A DNA stretch of 64,000 bases from Pseudomonadota bacterium (GCA_014584465.1 JACTMU010000094.1:1-64000), one strand, 5' to 3'; counted from the stretch's first letter, positions 26,836 to 38,054 are shown. A program made the numbers and translations. Notes: a model not told the origin generated them from the letters alone.

Positions 26836-27123
26836 CTAAACAAATGGAGGAACCTTAAAAAGATTCCCAACTCGCTCCAAAGTATGGCTCAAATTCATGT
26901 CGCGATCCTCTAACCCCCCACTTTGAACTCGATCCTCACGCAGGTGAATTTCTAACTCTGTCGGCGTCATCAATGGCAAAACGCCCTCTGTATCAAGTTC
27001 TGAAATGGCATTGAAATAGTCGATAATTTGGGAAAGTTCTCGACGACAACTCTCAATCTCTTCTTCCGGGAGACTCAGTCTTGCTAGGGCAGCCAATTTG
27101 ATCACATCATCTCTGGAAATCAT
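26836..27123 (-). CDS. gatC: Asp-tRNA(Asn)/Glu-tRNA(Gln) amidotransferase subunit C
   Basis: The 95-residue GatC wraps around the GatA-GatB interface and stabilises the complex. It shows the family pattern VIKLAALARLSLPEEEIE near the N-terminus and LSQIIDYFNAISELDTEGV in the middle, with a LREDRVQSGG segment afterwards. It is first in the operon. The ribosome-binding site GAGGGG is directly beside a 12-bp hairpin (27132-27164), which could control its translation. Confidence 0.93.
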   Translation of the reverse strand: MISRDDVIKLAALARLSLPEEEIESCRRELSQIIDYFNAISELDTEGVLPLMTPTELEIHLREDRVQSGGLEDRDMNLSHTLERVGNLFKVPPFV

Positions 27124-27131
27124 CGCCCCTC

Positions 27132-27164
27132 ACACAAGCAGGTTTCCATCGGACCTGCTTGTGT
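27132..27164. promoter_or_regulatory. Hairpin in the gatC leader
   Basis: ACACAAGCAGGT (27132-27143) and ACCTGCTTGTGT (27153-27164) form a perfect 12-bp stem with a 9-base loop. On the transcribed minus strand it ends just before the GAGGGG ribosome-binding site of gatC. No T tract follows, so a terminator is unlikely. Translational control or mRNA protection is possible. Confidence 0.7.
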
Positions 27165-27297
27165 CAATTGTAGCCCCATTCCGACAGAGTTGACCAGGCA
27201 TCAAAATCATTGTTCGACGCACCACAACGTATGTCGCGTCCGGCGCGAAACCTCGAGAAAAGCTTCTCACAGATGCACTTTGTGGCTAGTGTACGCT

Positions 27298-27330
27298 AAC
27301 TAGTGTCTGGCGCGAAACCTGTTTTCGAGC

Positions 27331-27335
<5 letters not shown>
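27298..27335 (+). repeat. GCGAAACC-type dispersed repeat, copy 1
   Basis: AACTAGTGTCTGGCGCGAAA followed by a short spacer and TTCGAGCGAATT. Related copies lie at 33723-33761 (minus) and 35481-35517 (plus). A partial match, GCGTCCGGCGCGAAACCTCG, lies about 50 bases upstream. It abuts the MITE-like element. Confidence 0.6.
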
Positions 27336-29602
<2,267 letters not shown>

Positions 29603-29614
29603 CTGTGCCAGGCA

Positions 29615-29809
29615 CTAAAGATGATCCACAGCGATATCTCGAGCCATGACTGTCTTTCTGCCATCAGCTTTGGCACTGTCAATGCCTCTTTCGCAAAGAG
29701 CCTCCACAGCTTTACTTAAGACATCAATGGTTTCAGAGGAGGTGTTGCACCCACCCTTTTCTTTAATGAGTTTTTTTACTTTGCTGGTAACAACTAAAAT
29801 CTCTGACAT
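29615..29809 (-). CDS. Bacterial histone-fold protein (Bd0055-like)
   Basis: The 64-residue protein reads as one histone fold: helix 1 (SKVKKLIKEKGG), long helix 2 (SSETIDVLSKAVEALCERGI and on to KADG) and helix 3 (ARDIAVDHL), with the GRKTVM loop that matches the RKT-type loop of archaeal histones. It resembles the small bacterial histones known from Bdellovibrio. It would dimerise and bind DNA as a nucleoid protein. The start at 29809 is chosen for its GGGAG ribosome-binding site. An upstream in-frame Met adds a stretch without similarity. It converges on ligA. Confidence 0.82.
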   Translation of the reverse strand: MSEILVVTSKVKKLIKEKGGCNTSSETIDVLSKAVEALCERGIDSAKADGRKTVMARDIAVDHL

Positions 29810-29944
29810 GCTCAAACTCCCATTATTGGTCCAAACGTCCACAACTTAACTCGTGGTTCAACCACTCGGTAAATTATCTTCCGACTCTCTATGTAAGTCT
29901 AGAGCTTTAGGCAAAATGCCACGTGTTGCTCTGTGTAATGCAAT

Positions 29945-31411
29945 TCAACTTACACGTCTTTTGCGGCGCGTTTTTGTCCCTCTCATCTGATGAAATGCCT
30001 CTTGAACATTGTTCTTCCCCACAAATGTTTTTACCGAGGCAATTCGCACCCCCTGCTTGCCTGGTTCAACAAGAACAAAGGTCTTTTGATCAATCGGTTG
30101 AGTGCACTCGACGTCCGTAAATGCCGGCGACCAGCAACCCGCATTGAGATGCTCGACTGCCCCAATGATTTCGTGACGAATGATGTGCGAATGTCCATAG
30201 ACGATCCGAGTCACCCCTGTAATCATGCTTGCCATCGTCAGCACTTTCTCCTTTGGCTCCATAAAGGAGGCCACTTCGGATACGATGGTCTTAGAATAGA
30301 ACACAAAAAAGGGAAAAAACATCACCATAGGAATCAAGATCCATAAATAGGATATGGCAAAAAAACTTCTGAGAGCTGTAAACACTACAAATACAAGATA
30401 GAAAATCACAAGCACCATAAAGGCCTGGTCCAACCACAATTCCCGAGCCACGAGATACGGATCGCTCTCTGCCGGTGCAGCAAACAGCGCTTTGAGTTCT
30501 CTGACCATACGAGGAGTCGCATTGGCTTTTCGCGCGATTTCTCGAACCCGATCTTCAATGGTCAGTGGATCCCTCAAGGGTGGTTTTAAGCGATCATTCA
30601 GAGATTGAATCAAAATGATCGAAGCTCCCCAAATCCAGGTCCAAACAACAAGTGGTTGAGTTCTCAAAAGATACTTTAAATAGAATTTCAAATATTCAGG
30701 AACCGTCATGAGATAGTTGCTATCCACGTGTGGATTGATCAGGCCCATTCCATTGACCATATATTGACAGGCCAGATTGCCAAAAGGAAGTCTGAGCTCC
30801 AAGTGGTTGTACTTTTGAATGAATGGGCTGATGGGATCTTGACAGACACAGTAGGGGTCATATTGATTTCCATGTTCAATGAGAGTGTCTTTATTGCTGA
30901 TGTAGAACCACTCATTAAATCTTACTCGCCCCCGCTCCTCCTCTGTGAGATTCAATCGTTCAAGGAGAGTCTGCTGGACTCCTAGAAAATGGAGTCCCAA
31001 ATCATGGTTTCCTGCCACAAAGACAATGCGATTTCCTTTTTTGACAAATTGGGAAAGCGCTCGGAAAAGCACCTCATGATCAGAGAGAATAACCTCGATC
31101 TTATAAATGGTTTTCTCTTCTTGCGCAAACAATCCTCGCCGTCTTTCAAGCCATGAAACTCGAAAGGTTGCATCATTTGGATAAACAGTGACACTGTCAA
31201 AGTCAAAGATGTCTCCATTGAGAATAAGTTCTACCGACTCGTTGCCGCCCAAACAATCCAAATAGTTTAAAAATTCGGCGAATGTCTCATCATAAAAGAA
31301 TTCTTTGGTTTTGAATTTTTTCCAGAGGGGATTTTTGGCACGAACTGGTTCTGCTTCACAGAGATGCAGATCACTTACAATCGCAGTGTAATTGGCCTTG
31401 TCAAAATCCAT
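29945..31411 (-). CDS. Metallophosphoesterase with inserted membrane segments
   Basis: The 488-residue protein has the complete calcineurin-like motif set: VSDLHL (residues 12-17), LNGDIFDF, VAGNHDLG, IEHGNQYDP and VYGHSHI near residue 420. The nearest family is the LpxH-like UDP-diacylglucosamine hydrolase branch. Unusually, about 230 residues with roughly three hydrophobic helices (VVWTWIWGASIILI, FMVLVIFYLVFVVFTAL, YLWILIPMVMFFPFFVFY) lie between the fourth and fifth motifs, so the catalytic fold is split by a membrane region. The C-terminus is very basic (GTKTRRKRRV). The substrate is unknown, perhaps a phospholipid or lipid A intermediate. Confidence 0.78.
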   Translation of the reverse strand: MDFDKANYTAIVSDLHLCEAEPVRAKNPLWKKFKTKEFFYDETFAEFLNYLDCLGGNESVELILNGDIFDFDSVTVYPNDATFRVSWLERRRGLFAQEEKTIYKIEVILSDHEVLFRALSQFVKKGNRIVFVAGNHDLGLHFLGVQQTLLERLNLTEEERGRVRFNEWFYISNKDTLIEHGNQYDPYCVCQDPISPFIQKYNHLELRLPFGNLACQYMVNGMGLINPHVDSNYLMTVPEYLKFYLKYLLRTQPLVVWTWIWGASIILIQSLNDRLKPPLRDPLTIEDRVREIARKANATPRMVRELKALFAAPAESDPYLVARELWLDQAFMVLVIFYLVFVVFTALRSFFAISYLWILIPMVMFFPFFVFYSKTIVSEVASFMEPKEKVLTMASMITGVTRIVYGHSHIIRHEIIGAVEHLNAGCWSPAFTDVECTQPIDQKTFVLVEPGKQGVRIASVKTFVGKNNVQEAFHQMRGTKTRRKRRVS

Positions 31412-31441
31412 TTGGATGACCCTGCAATCTTATGACCTCAC

Positions 31442-33640
31442 CTAAAACAGATGGTCCACAATACTCAAATAGACGGAATCCACAATGAATATTTGGGAGA
31501 AGAAACGCGACGATCCTTCCGGATAGATAGAAAGTGTGCGAAATCCGACAGGAACGTTGAAGAGAATGTAACCTCCTCCTATGGCCTGCTTCAATTCATT
31601 TACAATCTCACCTCTTGAATCAAAAAAGAGGAGATTTCGATAATCATAATTTATACCTTCCTCCAGTTGGATCGATTCAATTTCCCCTTGAAAAAATCCT
31701 GCAATAAGACCTGTCCCAGGTTCAATCGAAATTTTTCGATTCTGGAGAAGGTTCGTCAACCACTCCCGCTTGACCATGGGAAGTCTTACGACGGGAGTGC
31801 TTGTCGGCATGATATGGCGGCTTTCGATGTATTCATCAGATTCCGTTTCCAGAAATATGAGACCTCTCTTTTCAGAGAACGAATAGAAATTCACTTCCTC
31901 GTGAGCATCAACTAGGATCTCCTGATCGGCTCCAATCTCCTTGATGGCTGCCGACACTCTCTTCGTCTTCTCCATTCCATCAAACATCTCAACAGGAATC
32001 TGCCTTGTCTCAGAGAAAACCAAACGTACCGGAGTAATTGCATTTTCACGCGTAGGCACAACTTCGATGGTGCTCACCATTTGACCTTTGATTGCTTTTA
32101 AGGAGACTGCCTCATCACGTAGTCCCACAATCGCAAACTCTCCATCCACGGAGGTTTCCGAAAGCGTCGACCCTCCGGGCAGATGCCACTTGAAATAGGT
32201 TGGCCAAACGGGAGTTTCAGAGGCCACCACAATGCGTGCCCCCTCAACCGGTTGCCCCTTCTCATCTACGACTTTGCCCCAAATGATCGCTGGATAGGTG
32301 AACTCTCTTCCCACCACCTGAGGCCGATCCCAATTCAACAGGGCTTGAACCCGCTCCTCAGTAAAGAGAAGAATCGGATTTGCATCGCCACTCAAACCAA
32401 GCTGTACCGTCGGCCAGAACTTATCACTCTTTCCCTCCAGAATGAGTGAAGATCCTCCTAAATAGGCAAGCTCTTCAAAGTACCCCTCACTGTTGGCCTT
32501 CATTTGAAGCGACTGCTCTCGGCAAGAGACGATGGCCTTCGGAATTGGCCAAATGAATTGATCATAAGAATCAGCCTCAGAGATCACTCGACCTGATATG
32601 CCAAACGAAGTGGGTTTTATGATGATCTTGGGGCCTTCGATGTTCTCCAGTCCATTGTCAAATGAGGTTTGAAGATTTTGATCAAGCGCCACCTCGCCTC
32701 GACCTAAAACCTCTCCCTCTCGAGAGAGAACTTCCGCCACGAGGACCCCTTGAGGATTCTTGAGAGAGATCTCATAAGTTCCTTTTTCCACATTTACAAA
32801 TCCCTCTTCCATAAACATGTCCGTGTTGGCCTGCAATCGATGCAGCTTAAAGCGCTGACGATCTCCTATGAACGCAAGCCCATCAGATATCTCCAAAGGT
32901 CCATGAACAACGATCTTATGATTTTCAGGAGACCCTCTGGGATTTTTTTGTGAAGATTCCATAAAAGAGGGGGTTAAAGGTGCCGGCTCTTGACCACTCG
33001 GAAACCCCTTGCGAACGACTCTCTCCTGGCTCGGTCGATAAGAAACTTCCTTGGTCGGATGAACACCCGCGGATGGAACACGAAGCGGTGCTGATCCAAC
33101 AGAAACAAGATTTTGGTTGATCTTTGCAACCTCTGGAACCGGGGAGACATTTGGATGATCCCTCTGATAAAGAGCCACATTTTGAAGTTCCTCTTTGACC
33201 AACTCTTGAGTGCGCTCTTGAAGTGTCGGAGCTGATTTCAATAGTTCTTTGAGCTCCGCAGTGTCAATTTCAGCTCCTCGCAGTCTCCGCTCCATTCGCG
33301 GCGTCAGGTCAAACTCCTCGACATCTTCAATGAAATCACGAGTTGAAATTCGTATGGGCGGCAAAGTCACAATTTGATCCGACTTTCGAATGACCTCTTG
33401 GTCCGAAGAAGAAATCTCTCCTGCACGAAGAGTCACAACCACTTGGGGAGAAATTGGGTCATCCGTGTTCTCTTTTCTTGGATTGGGCAACGTCTCCAAT
33501 AGGGCCATGAAAGCGGGACTGGTTCGATCAATTTTAATCTCGATCGGTTCCTTCTTGATCCTAAAATCTTGCTCCTTACAGTGAAAAGGCGACTGAAAAA
33601 ACAAGGTCAATGCAAATAGGGAAAAAGTGTGGAACATCAT
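31442..33640 (-). CDS. Large secreted protein with carboxypeptidase-regulatory-like domains
   Basis: The 732-residue protein starts MMFHTFSLFALTLFFQSPFH, a plausible signal peptide, hence the choice of 33640 over a Met 33 bases upstream. The first 250 residues are charged and low in structure. The rest contains repeated beta-sandwich modules such as ISGRVISEADSYDQFIWPIP and IIWGKVVDEKGQPVEGARIV, the second a clear carboxypeptidase-regulatory (transthyretin-like) domain. It is probably periplasmic or on the cell surface. No catalytic domain is seen. It lies just upstream of the metallophosphoesterase on the same strand. Confidence 0.6.
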   Translation of the reverse strand: MMFHTFSLFALTLFFQSPFHCKEQDFRIKKEPIEIKIDRTSPAFMALLETLPNPRKENTDDPISPQVVVTLRAGEISSSDQEVIRKSDQIVTLPPIRISTRDFIEDVEEFDLTPRMERRLRGAEIDTAELKELLKSAPTLQERTQELVKEELQNVALYQRDHPNVSPVPEVAKINQNLVSVGSAPLRVPSAGVHPTKEVSYRPSQERVVRKGFPSGQEPAPLTPSFMESSQKNPRGSPENHKIVVHGPLEISDGLAFIGDRQRFKLHRLQANTDMFMEEGFVNVEKGTYEISLKNPQGVLVAEVLSREGEVLGRGEVALDQNLQTSFDNGLENIEGPKIIIKPTSFGISGRVISEADSYDQFIWPIPKAIVSCREQSLQMKANSEGYFEELAYLGGSSLILEGKSDKFWPTVQLGLSGDANPILLFTEERVQALLNWDRPQVVGREFTYPAIIWGKVVDEKGQPVEGARIVVASETPVWPTYFKWHLPGGSTLSETSVDGEFAIVGLRDEAVSLKAIKGQMVSTIEVVPTRENAITPVRLVFSETRQIPVEMFDGMEKTKRVSAAIKEIGADQEILVDAHEEVNFYSFSEKRGLIFLETESDEYIESRHIMPTSTPVVRLPMVKREWLTNLLQNRKISIEPGTGLIAGFFQGEIESIQLEEGINYDYRNLLFFDSRGEIVNELKQAIGGGYILFNVPVGFRTLSIYPEGSSRFFSQIFIVDSVYLSIVDHLF

Positions 33641-33690
33641 GCTATCTCTGAGTCTAAAGCATAAGAATCCCAATTCCCATCTTTGACCCA

Positions 33691-33706
33691 GATCTGAAAT
33701 TAGAAA
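33691..33706. repeat. Dispersed 16-mer repeat, copy 2
   Basis: GATCTGAAATTAGAAA, identical to the copies at 14654 and 53399. Here it lies upstream of the secreted-protein gene. Confidence 0.5.
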
Positions 33707-33722
33707 CTGGTTTAAGGCCGTG

Positions 33723-33761
33723 AAATTCGCTCGAAAGCTGGTTTTGAGCCAGACACTAGCT
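33723..33761 (-). repeat. GCGAAACC-type dispersed repeat, copy 2
   Basis: On the minus strand it reads AGCTAGTGTCTGGCTCAAAA, a short spacer and TTCGAGCGAATT. It matches the copy at 27298-27335 with a few changes. It sits just past the lipoprotein gene that ends at 33760. Confidence 0.55.
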
Positions 33762-34236
33762 AAAATGCCCGGAACTCTTCAAAAAGATTGTGCTTTACTT
33801 TTCGATCCTCAAGACTTTGGTGCATGATCTTGGCTGCGATCAATGCCAGATTTTCATCCCATTCAACCTGCTCATACGTAGCTCCAACTGCATTGGCCTG
33901 CATGATCCTACGCTCAACGGGAACTCGAATTTCAACGTCATAGGGACGACGGGCTCCTAAAATCAAAATATGAAAGTAGGCTCGCTTCTCGGGTCGAGCT
34001 CCCTCCGGCACCAAAACTTGAGGCTTTCCAGGTTCAAAATAGGCAGAGAAATACTCTCTGCCATTTGGACTTACGTGCCGCTTTCCACCTGGAAGAGAAT
34101 CTTCCACAATCTGCTTGATCTCATTGAGCGGAACATCCTTACTCTTTACAATACGACCCGACGCACATCCACTTAAGAGAATCAGAAGCGAACCCAAGAT
34201 TCGCCATCCACGAATACTCATTTGACTATTCACCAT
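33760..34236 (-). CDS. Predicted lipoprotein, family unknown
   Basis: The protein of about 158 residues has a lipoprotein signal, WRILGSLLILLSGCASGR, with lipidated Cys. The mature part is mixed alpha/beta, with EYFSAYFEPGKPQVLVPEG and RPYDVEIRVPVERR. I do not recognise a family. The start is uncertain: the ATG at 34236 has GAGG upstream, and one at 34221 would also keep the signal. The gene follows fsa closely, so both may be co-transcribed. Confidence 0.6.
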   Translation of the reverse strand: MVNSQMSIRGWRILGSLLILLSGCASGRIVKSKDVPLNEIKQIVEDSLPGGKRHVSPNGREYFSAYFEPGKPQVLVPEGARPEKRAYFHILILGARRPYDVEIRVPVERRIMQANAVGATYEQVEWDENLALIAAKIMHQSLEDRKVKHNLFEEFRAF

Positions 34237-34244
34237 GGATAGCC

Positions 34245-34892
34245 TCATGCGTGTGGCACCTTTTCCCAATCTCTTAAGAACTGTTCAATTCCCTTCTCTG
34301 TGAGTGGGTGATGAGCCAACTGCTTCATCACTTTGTATGGGATAGTCACAATATCCACACCAATCAGTGCGGACTCCAATATGTGAATAGGGTGACGAAC
34401 ACTGGCCACAATCACTTCAGTATCAAATTGATAATTCTCAAAAATCTGATGCATCTGGCCAATTAAGGAGATCCCCTCAGTGGAGACATCATCAAGACGC
34501 CCAACAAAGGGAGAAACCATGGTTGCGCCAGCTTTGGCCGCAAGAAGTGCCTGCATCGGAGAAAAGATGAGCGTCACATTGGTCTTGATTCCTTCTGCCG
34601 AAAGACGCCTGACTGTCATCAGGCCCTCTTCGCACATAGGAATCTTCACAACCACATTGTCGGCCAATTTTGCGACCTGATGAGCCTCTTTATACATCTT
34701 GTCAGACTCTAAACTCACGATCTCGGCAGAGACTGGTCCTTTGACCTCGTGACAAATGTCTGTAATTACCTCATTGAAAGACCTTCCTGTCTTTGCAATC
34801 AACGTTGGATTTGTTGTAACGCCGTCAACCCATCCCTTTTTGTTGGCCTCTCGAATCTCGTCAATATCCGCCGTATCGATAAAAAATTTCAT
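34245..34892 (-). CDS. fsa: Fructose-6-phosphate aldolase / small transaldolase
   Basis: The 215-residue protein belongs to the short transaldolase (TalC/Fsa) family. It starts [20 protein letters not shown], has the [15 protein letters not shown] segment, the Schiff-base lysine in [10 protein letters not shown] and the [20 protein letters not shown] segment. It acts in the pentose phosphate pathway or cleaves fructose 6-phosphate. Members cannot be told apart safely by eye. Its ATG overlaps the stop of the FolK-like gene (ATGA), so the two are coupled. Confidence 0.92.
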   Translation of the reverse strand: MKFFIDTADIDEIREANKKGWVDGVTTNPTLIAKTGRSFNEVITDICHEVKGPVSAEIVSLESDKMYKEAHQVAKLADNVVVKIPMCEEGLMTVRRLSAEGIKTNVTLIFSPMQALLAAKAGATMVSPFVGRLDDVSTEGISLIGQMHQIFENYQFDTEVIVASVRHPIHILESALIGVDIVTIPYKVMKQLAHHPLTEKGIEQFLRDWEKVPHA

Positions 34893-35464
34893 ACCCCATC
34901 CCTTTTGACTACGTTTTCACTGTTTGTACTGTCATATTGTTTCGATCTCAAAAAATCAAGCAACGCCTTGGCCTGACAGAAAAAGTTCACTGAGTAGTCA
35001 CCTCGATGCGCTATCTCTGAAATGGTTTGACCCACAATAGCATGATAAAAGCTAGGCCAAACGTCGAGCGCAGGAATAAGATATCGAGCCAATCGATGAA
35101 GATCTGGATGAGGAAGCGGAAACTGGGGGTCAAACTCAACCACCTGGTCAAAAGCTAACAAGGTAATCCTCACCCATCCTTGCGTTCGATTTTCAAAGAC
35201 CAAACGTAACTTCTGGATTTTCTTGGAAAACTCCTCAACACCCAAATCCGTACTCATCTTTATTGCCATGGTGAGAACAGCTTCCTCCTCATGGTGAGAA
35301 AGAGAAAACATCTTTGATCCAAAGGCCTCTCTGGCCATCCTTGCCTCATAAACAGATGAAAAAGAGGGTGTAGGGTTAAAGGGAAGGACCGCATGAACCA
35401 CTTGGCTAAGCAGCTCAAGCCCCCCTGCCTGAGAAACTTCAATAGATACGAGAGCCACGGACAT
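34889..35464 (-). CDS. Degenerate FolK (HPPK)-like protein
   Basis: The 191-residue protein resembles 6-hydroxymethyl-7,8-dihydropterin pyrophosphokinase. [10 protein letters not shown] matches the N-terminal SSxYET motif, and [20 protein letters not shown] matches the C-terminal LPHPxLHxRxFVLxPL signature. In between, where FolK has the metal-binding pair DLD, this protein reads VRITLLAF, so both catalytic aspartates are replaced. It is therefore probably not a pyrophosphokinase. It could be a regulatory or structural paralogue. GAGGAGG precedes the start, and the stop overlaps fsa. Confidence 0.6.
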   Translation of the reverse strand: MSVALVSIEVSQAGGLELLSQVVHAVLPFNPTPSFSSVYEARMAREAFGSKMFSLSHHEEEAVLTMAIKMSTDLGVEEFSKKIQKLRLVFENRTQGWVRITLLAFDQVVEFDPQFPLPHPDLHRLARYLIPALDVWPSFYHAIVGQTISEIAHRGDYSVNFFCQAKALLDFLRSKQYDSTNSENVVKRDGV

Positions 35465-35480
35465 CACAGGCCTCCTCTCT

Positions 35481-35517
35481 AACTAGTGCCTGGCGCGAAA
35501 CCTCATTTCGGCGAATT
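35481..35517 (+). repeat. GCGAAACC-type dispersed repeat, copy 3
   Basis: AACTAGTGCCTGGCGCGAAA followed by a short spacer and TTCGGCGAATT, related to copies at 27298 and 33723. It lies between dapB and the FolK-like gene. Confidence 0.55.
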
Positions 35518-35551
35518 CACGACACGACTTCGCTCCCCACCATCACGATCA

Positions 35552-36304
35552 TCATTTGGAAATGACATCGTCAATATTAAAAATTCCGGTCTTTTTCCCA
35601 ATGATCCAGCTTGCGGCCTTTAGGGCCCCACGAGCAAAAACATCACGGCTTAGGGCGTTATGCTCTATCACAATCGTCTCTTCATCTCCAAGCGCCATTA
35701 AACGATGAACTCCAAAAACTCCTCCACCACGAATGGACAACGGCTTAGGCGTGGCAGTCTTTGTGGATTTCTCTAAAATCTTTTGCAACTCCAGTGCCGT
35801 TCCACTGGGCGCATCCCTCTTGGCCCTATGGTGAATCTCTTCAATTTGAAAATCAAAATCTCCGACCTCTTCAATCGCAGCGATGAGCGGAACCATTTTT
35901 CGAAAAAAAGCCATCCCCAAACTCATGTTGGGTGACCACAAGATCGGAGCTCTTTTCGACGCCAACTTCATTTGCCGAAACTGCGTTGAACTTAATCCTG
36001 TCGTTCCAGTTACGAGTGGTGTTCTCGTCTTTTGACACCACCTCAACATCTCTGGAAATGCACTTGGCGCAGAAAAATCGACAACTACATCTACTTTCTG
36101 ATCTGTTTTGATCCGATCCCATTTGGAGAAAACAGGAGTTCTTGATCCAAATGGCGCCTCAACATCACTGTTCGATGGACGAATCGTGTGATCCACAACC
36201 CCTCGAAGTTCCATTTGGGGTTCCGTGGCCAACACCTTCACAATGGATTGCCCCATCCTCCCTAGACCTCCGGACAGGAGAAGTCCTAATCTCTTTCGAC
36301 CCAT
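35552..36304 (-). CDS. dapB: 4-hydroxy-tetrahydrodipicolinate reductase
   Basis: DapB makes the NAD(P)H-dependent second step of the lysine/diaminopimelate branch. The 250-residue protein has the nucleotide-binding motif GLGRMGQSIV, VVDFSAPSAF, and the substrate-binding signature HHRAKRDAPSGTALEL. It lies 20 bases after dapA. With dapA and dapF this forms a DAP operon that supplies both lysine and peptidoglycan cross-links. Confidence 0.96.
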   Translation of the reverse strand: MGRKRLGLLLSGGLGRMGQSIVKVLATEPQMELRGVVDHTIRPSNSDVEAPFGSRTPVFSKWDRIKTDQKVDVVVDFSAPSAFPEMLRWCQKTRTPLVTGTTGLSSTQFRQMKLASKRAPILWSPNMSLGMAFFRKMVPLIAAIEEVGDFDFQIEEIHHRAKRDAPSGTALELQKILEKSTKTATPKPLSIRGGGVFGVHRLMALGDEETIVIEHNALSRDVFARGALKAASWIIGKKTGIFNIDDVISK

Positions 36305-36324
36305 CTCTTCTTCCTCTGACGGTT

Positions 36325-37218
36325 TTAGTGCAGGATTCCCAAAGAACGAAGCTCTTGCTCTAGGAGATCCGCATGCTCCTCCCCAAGAGAAACTAAGGGT
36401 GATCGTAACTCTGCGGACTCAATAAATCCCATCAGGCGAAGCGCCATCTTTACTGGAATCGGATTTGTTTCAATGGTCAAGAGACTCAACAACTCTCTGT
36501 ATCGCTCAAACTCTTTGAGAGCTTGCCTCTTTTCATCCGCATCACCAGAGGTCATATATCTATAAAGGATCGCAATTTTAATAGGAATCAAATTAGATAT
36601 TACCGAAATCACTCCATGCCCACCCATGCCCACGAGCTGCAGCCAACTGGCATCGTCTCCACTAAAGACTTTGAAATCGGGCCCACAACGCTTGATGATC
36701 TCCTTTGCGAACTCGAGATTCCCAGTGGCCTCTTTAATTCCAATGATGCTGGGATTACGACTTAAAACCTCAATGGATTCCACATCCAACGACACTCCCG
36801 TACGGCTTGGGCAGTTGTAAAGCAGGATCGGTATGCTGCTGTTTTTGGCAATCTCAAGATAGTGGTGGATCAGACCTCGTTGAGGAGGCTTGTTGTAGTA
36901 GGGGGTTACGACCATCGCCGCATCCGCGCCCCATTTTGCAGCGGAGGAGGTGAGTTCGATGGCCTTTCTTGTGCAAAAGCTTGAAGTCCCAACAATAAGT
37001 CGAAAAGCTTCTCCTGTTTCACTACGAACAAAGCTAAAAATCTCTTGCCTTTCGCCATCTGTGAGGGTGGGAGTCTCCCCAGTCGTACCCATGAGAACAC
37101 ACCCGCTGATCCCTGCAGATTCTTGAAATTTTACAATGCGGCGCAATGATTCAAAATCGACCTCACCATTTTGAAATGGTGTCACCAGTGCTGTATAGAC
37201 GCCCTTAAAGTCACTCAC
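36325..37218 (-). CDS. dapA: 4-hydroxy-tetrahydrodipicolinate synthase
   Basis: DapA condenses pyruvate with aspartate semialdehyde. I choose the GTG at 37218 (reading VSDFKGVYTALVTPF, 297 residues) because GGGGAGG lies 7 bases upstream and the stop of dapF overlaps it by four bases. Conserved parts are VLMGTTGETPTL, VVTPYYNKPPQ with the active-site Tyr, YNCPSRTGVSL and the Schiff-base lysine in GIKEATGNL. Length is standard. Confidence 0.96.
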   Translation of the reverse strand: MSDFKGVYTALVTPFQNGEVDFESLRRIVKFQESAGISGCVLMGTTGETPTLTDGERQEIFSFVRSETGEAFRLIVGTSSFCTRKAIELTSSAAKWGADAAMVVTPYYNKPPQRGLIHHYLEIAKNSSIPILLYNCPSRTGVSLDVESIEVLSRNPSIIGIKEATGNLEFAKEIIKRCGPDFKVFSGDDASWLQLVGMGGHGVISVISNLIPIKIAILYRYMTSGDADEKRQALKEFERYRELLSLLTIETNPIPVKMALRLMGFIESAELRSPLVSLGEEHADLLEQELRSLGILH

Positions 37219-38054
37219 AGGAAAACCTCCCCTTGGAAAACAGGTCGCACACATCCACTTAAACAGACTCCCTCTTCTCTTTCAAAAGAAATCTTTAGCT
37301 CCCCACCAGGCATAGTGACACAAATCTCTCCTTTGGCATCTGGATCAAATGAACATCGCTTCCAAGCTGCCGCAATTGCGCCCGTTCCACATGCCATTGT
37401 AAAATTCTCCACGCCCCGTTCAAATGTCACGGCTTCAACTCTCCGATCACCTGAAGATTTCCAAAACGTGACATTGGCGCCAAACTCATCAAGCAACTTA
37501 TGAGATCTCAAGCTCTTTGCAAGGTTCAAATTCCTTTGGCCATCTTCGTTGGACACAAGAAGATGGGGAACGCCACTGTCCACAAGATCACAGAGGATCT
37601 TCTCGCCGTGCACTTCAAAAACCGCCTGCTTCATTAAAAGTTTTGGTTTAGGAAGCTCCACCTCATATTCATCATCCTTAATTTTTCGACCTTTCACCAA
37701 ATTCATTCCTGCACGAAAACGAATCGTACCGTATGAATCCGAATTTTGATCACACCAAAATGCAACTGCAACCCGAGCCGCATTTCCACAAGCTTCCGCC
37801 GAAGATCCATCGGAATTGAAAAAATCCCACGAAAAATCGTATCCCTCTTCTAAATTGGGATTGAGAAAGATCAAACCATCCGCCCCAACACCTTCAATAC
37901 GATCACAGACTCTTTGAGTCCATTCTTGACGATCAAGTCCTTTTGAAAACTCTGCCCATTTTTCCATCTGAGAATTCAACCTGAGATCAACCACAAGAAA
38001 ATCATTCCCAGTGGCCACATATTTAGTTACGGTCCAGCTCTTTATTTTTCGCAT
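37215..38054 (-). CDS. dapF: Diaminopimelate epimerase
   Basis: DapF interconverts LL- and meso-diaminopimelate. The 279-residue protein holds the two catalytic cysteines in SSAEACGNAARV (C89) and NFTMACGTGAIAA (C222), plus the N-terminal TGNDFLVVDL. The ATG follows AAGGAAG. It overlaps the lipoprotein gene upstream by about 32 bases and dapA downstream by 4. An LptM-like gene directly upstream of dapF recalls the arrangement in E. coli. Confidence 0.96.
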   Translation of the reverse strand: MRKIKSWTVTKYVATGNDFLVVDLRLNSQMEKWAEFSKGLDRQEWTQRVCDRIEGVGADGLIFLNPNLEEGYDFSWDFFNSDGSSAEACGNAARVAVAFWCDQNSDSYGTIRFRAGMNLVKGRKIKDDEYEVELPKPKLLMKQAVFEVHGEKILCDLVDSGVPHLLVSNEDGQRNLNLAKSLRSHKLLDEFGANVTFWKSSGDRRVEAVTFERGVENFTMACGTGAIAAAWKRCSFDPDAKGEICVTMPGGELKISFEREEGVCLSGCVRPVFQGEVFL

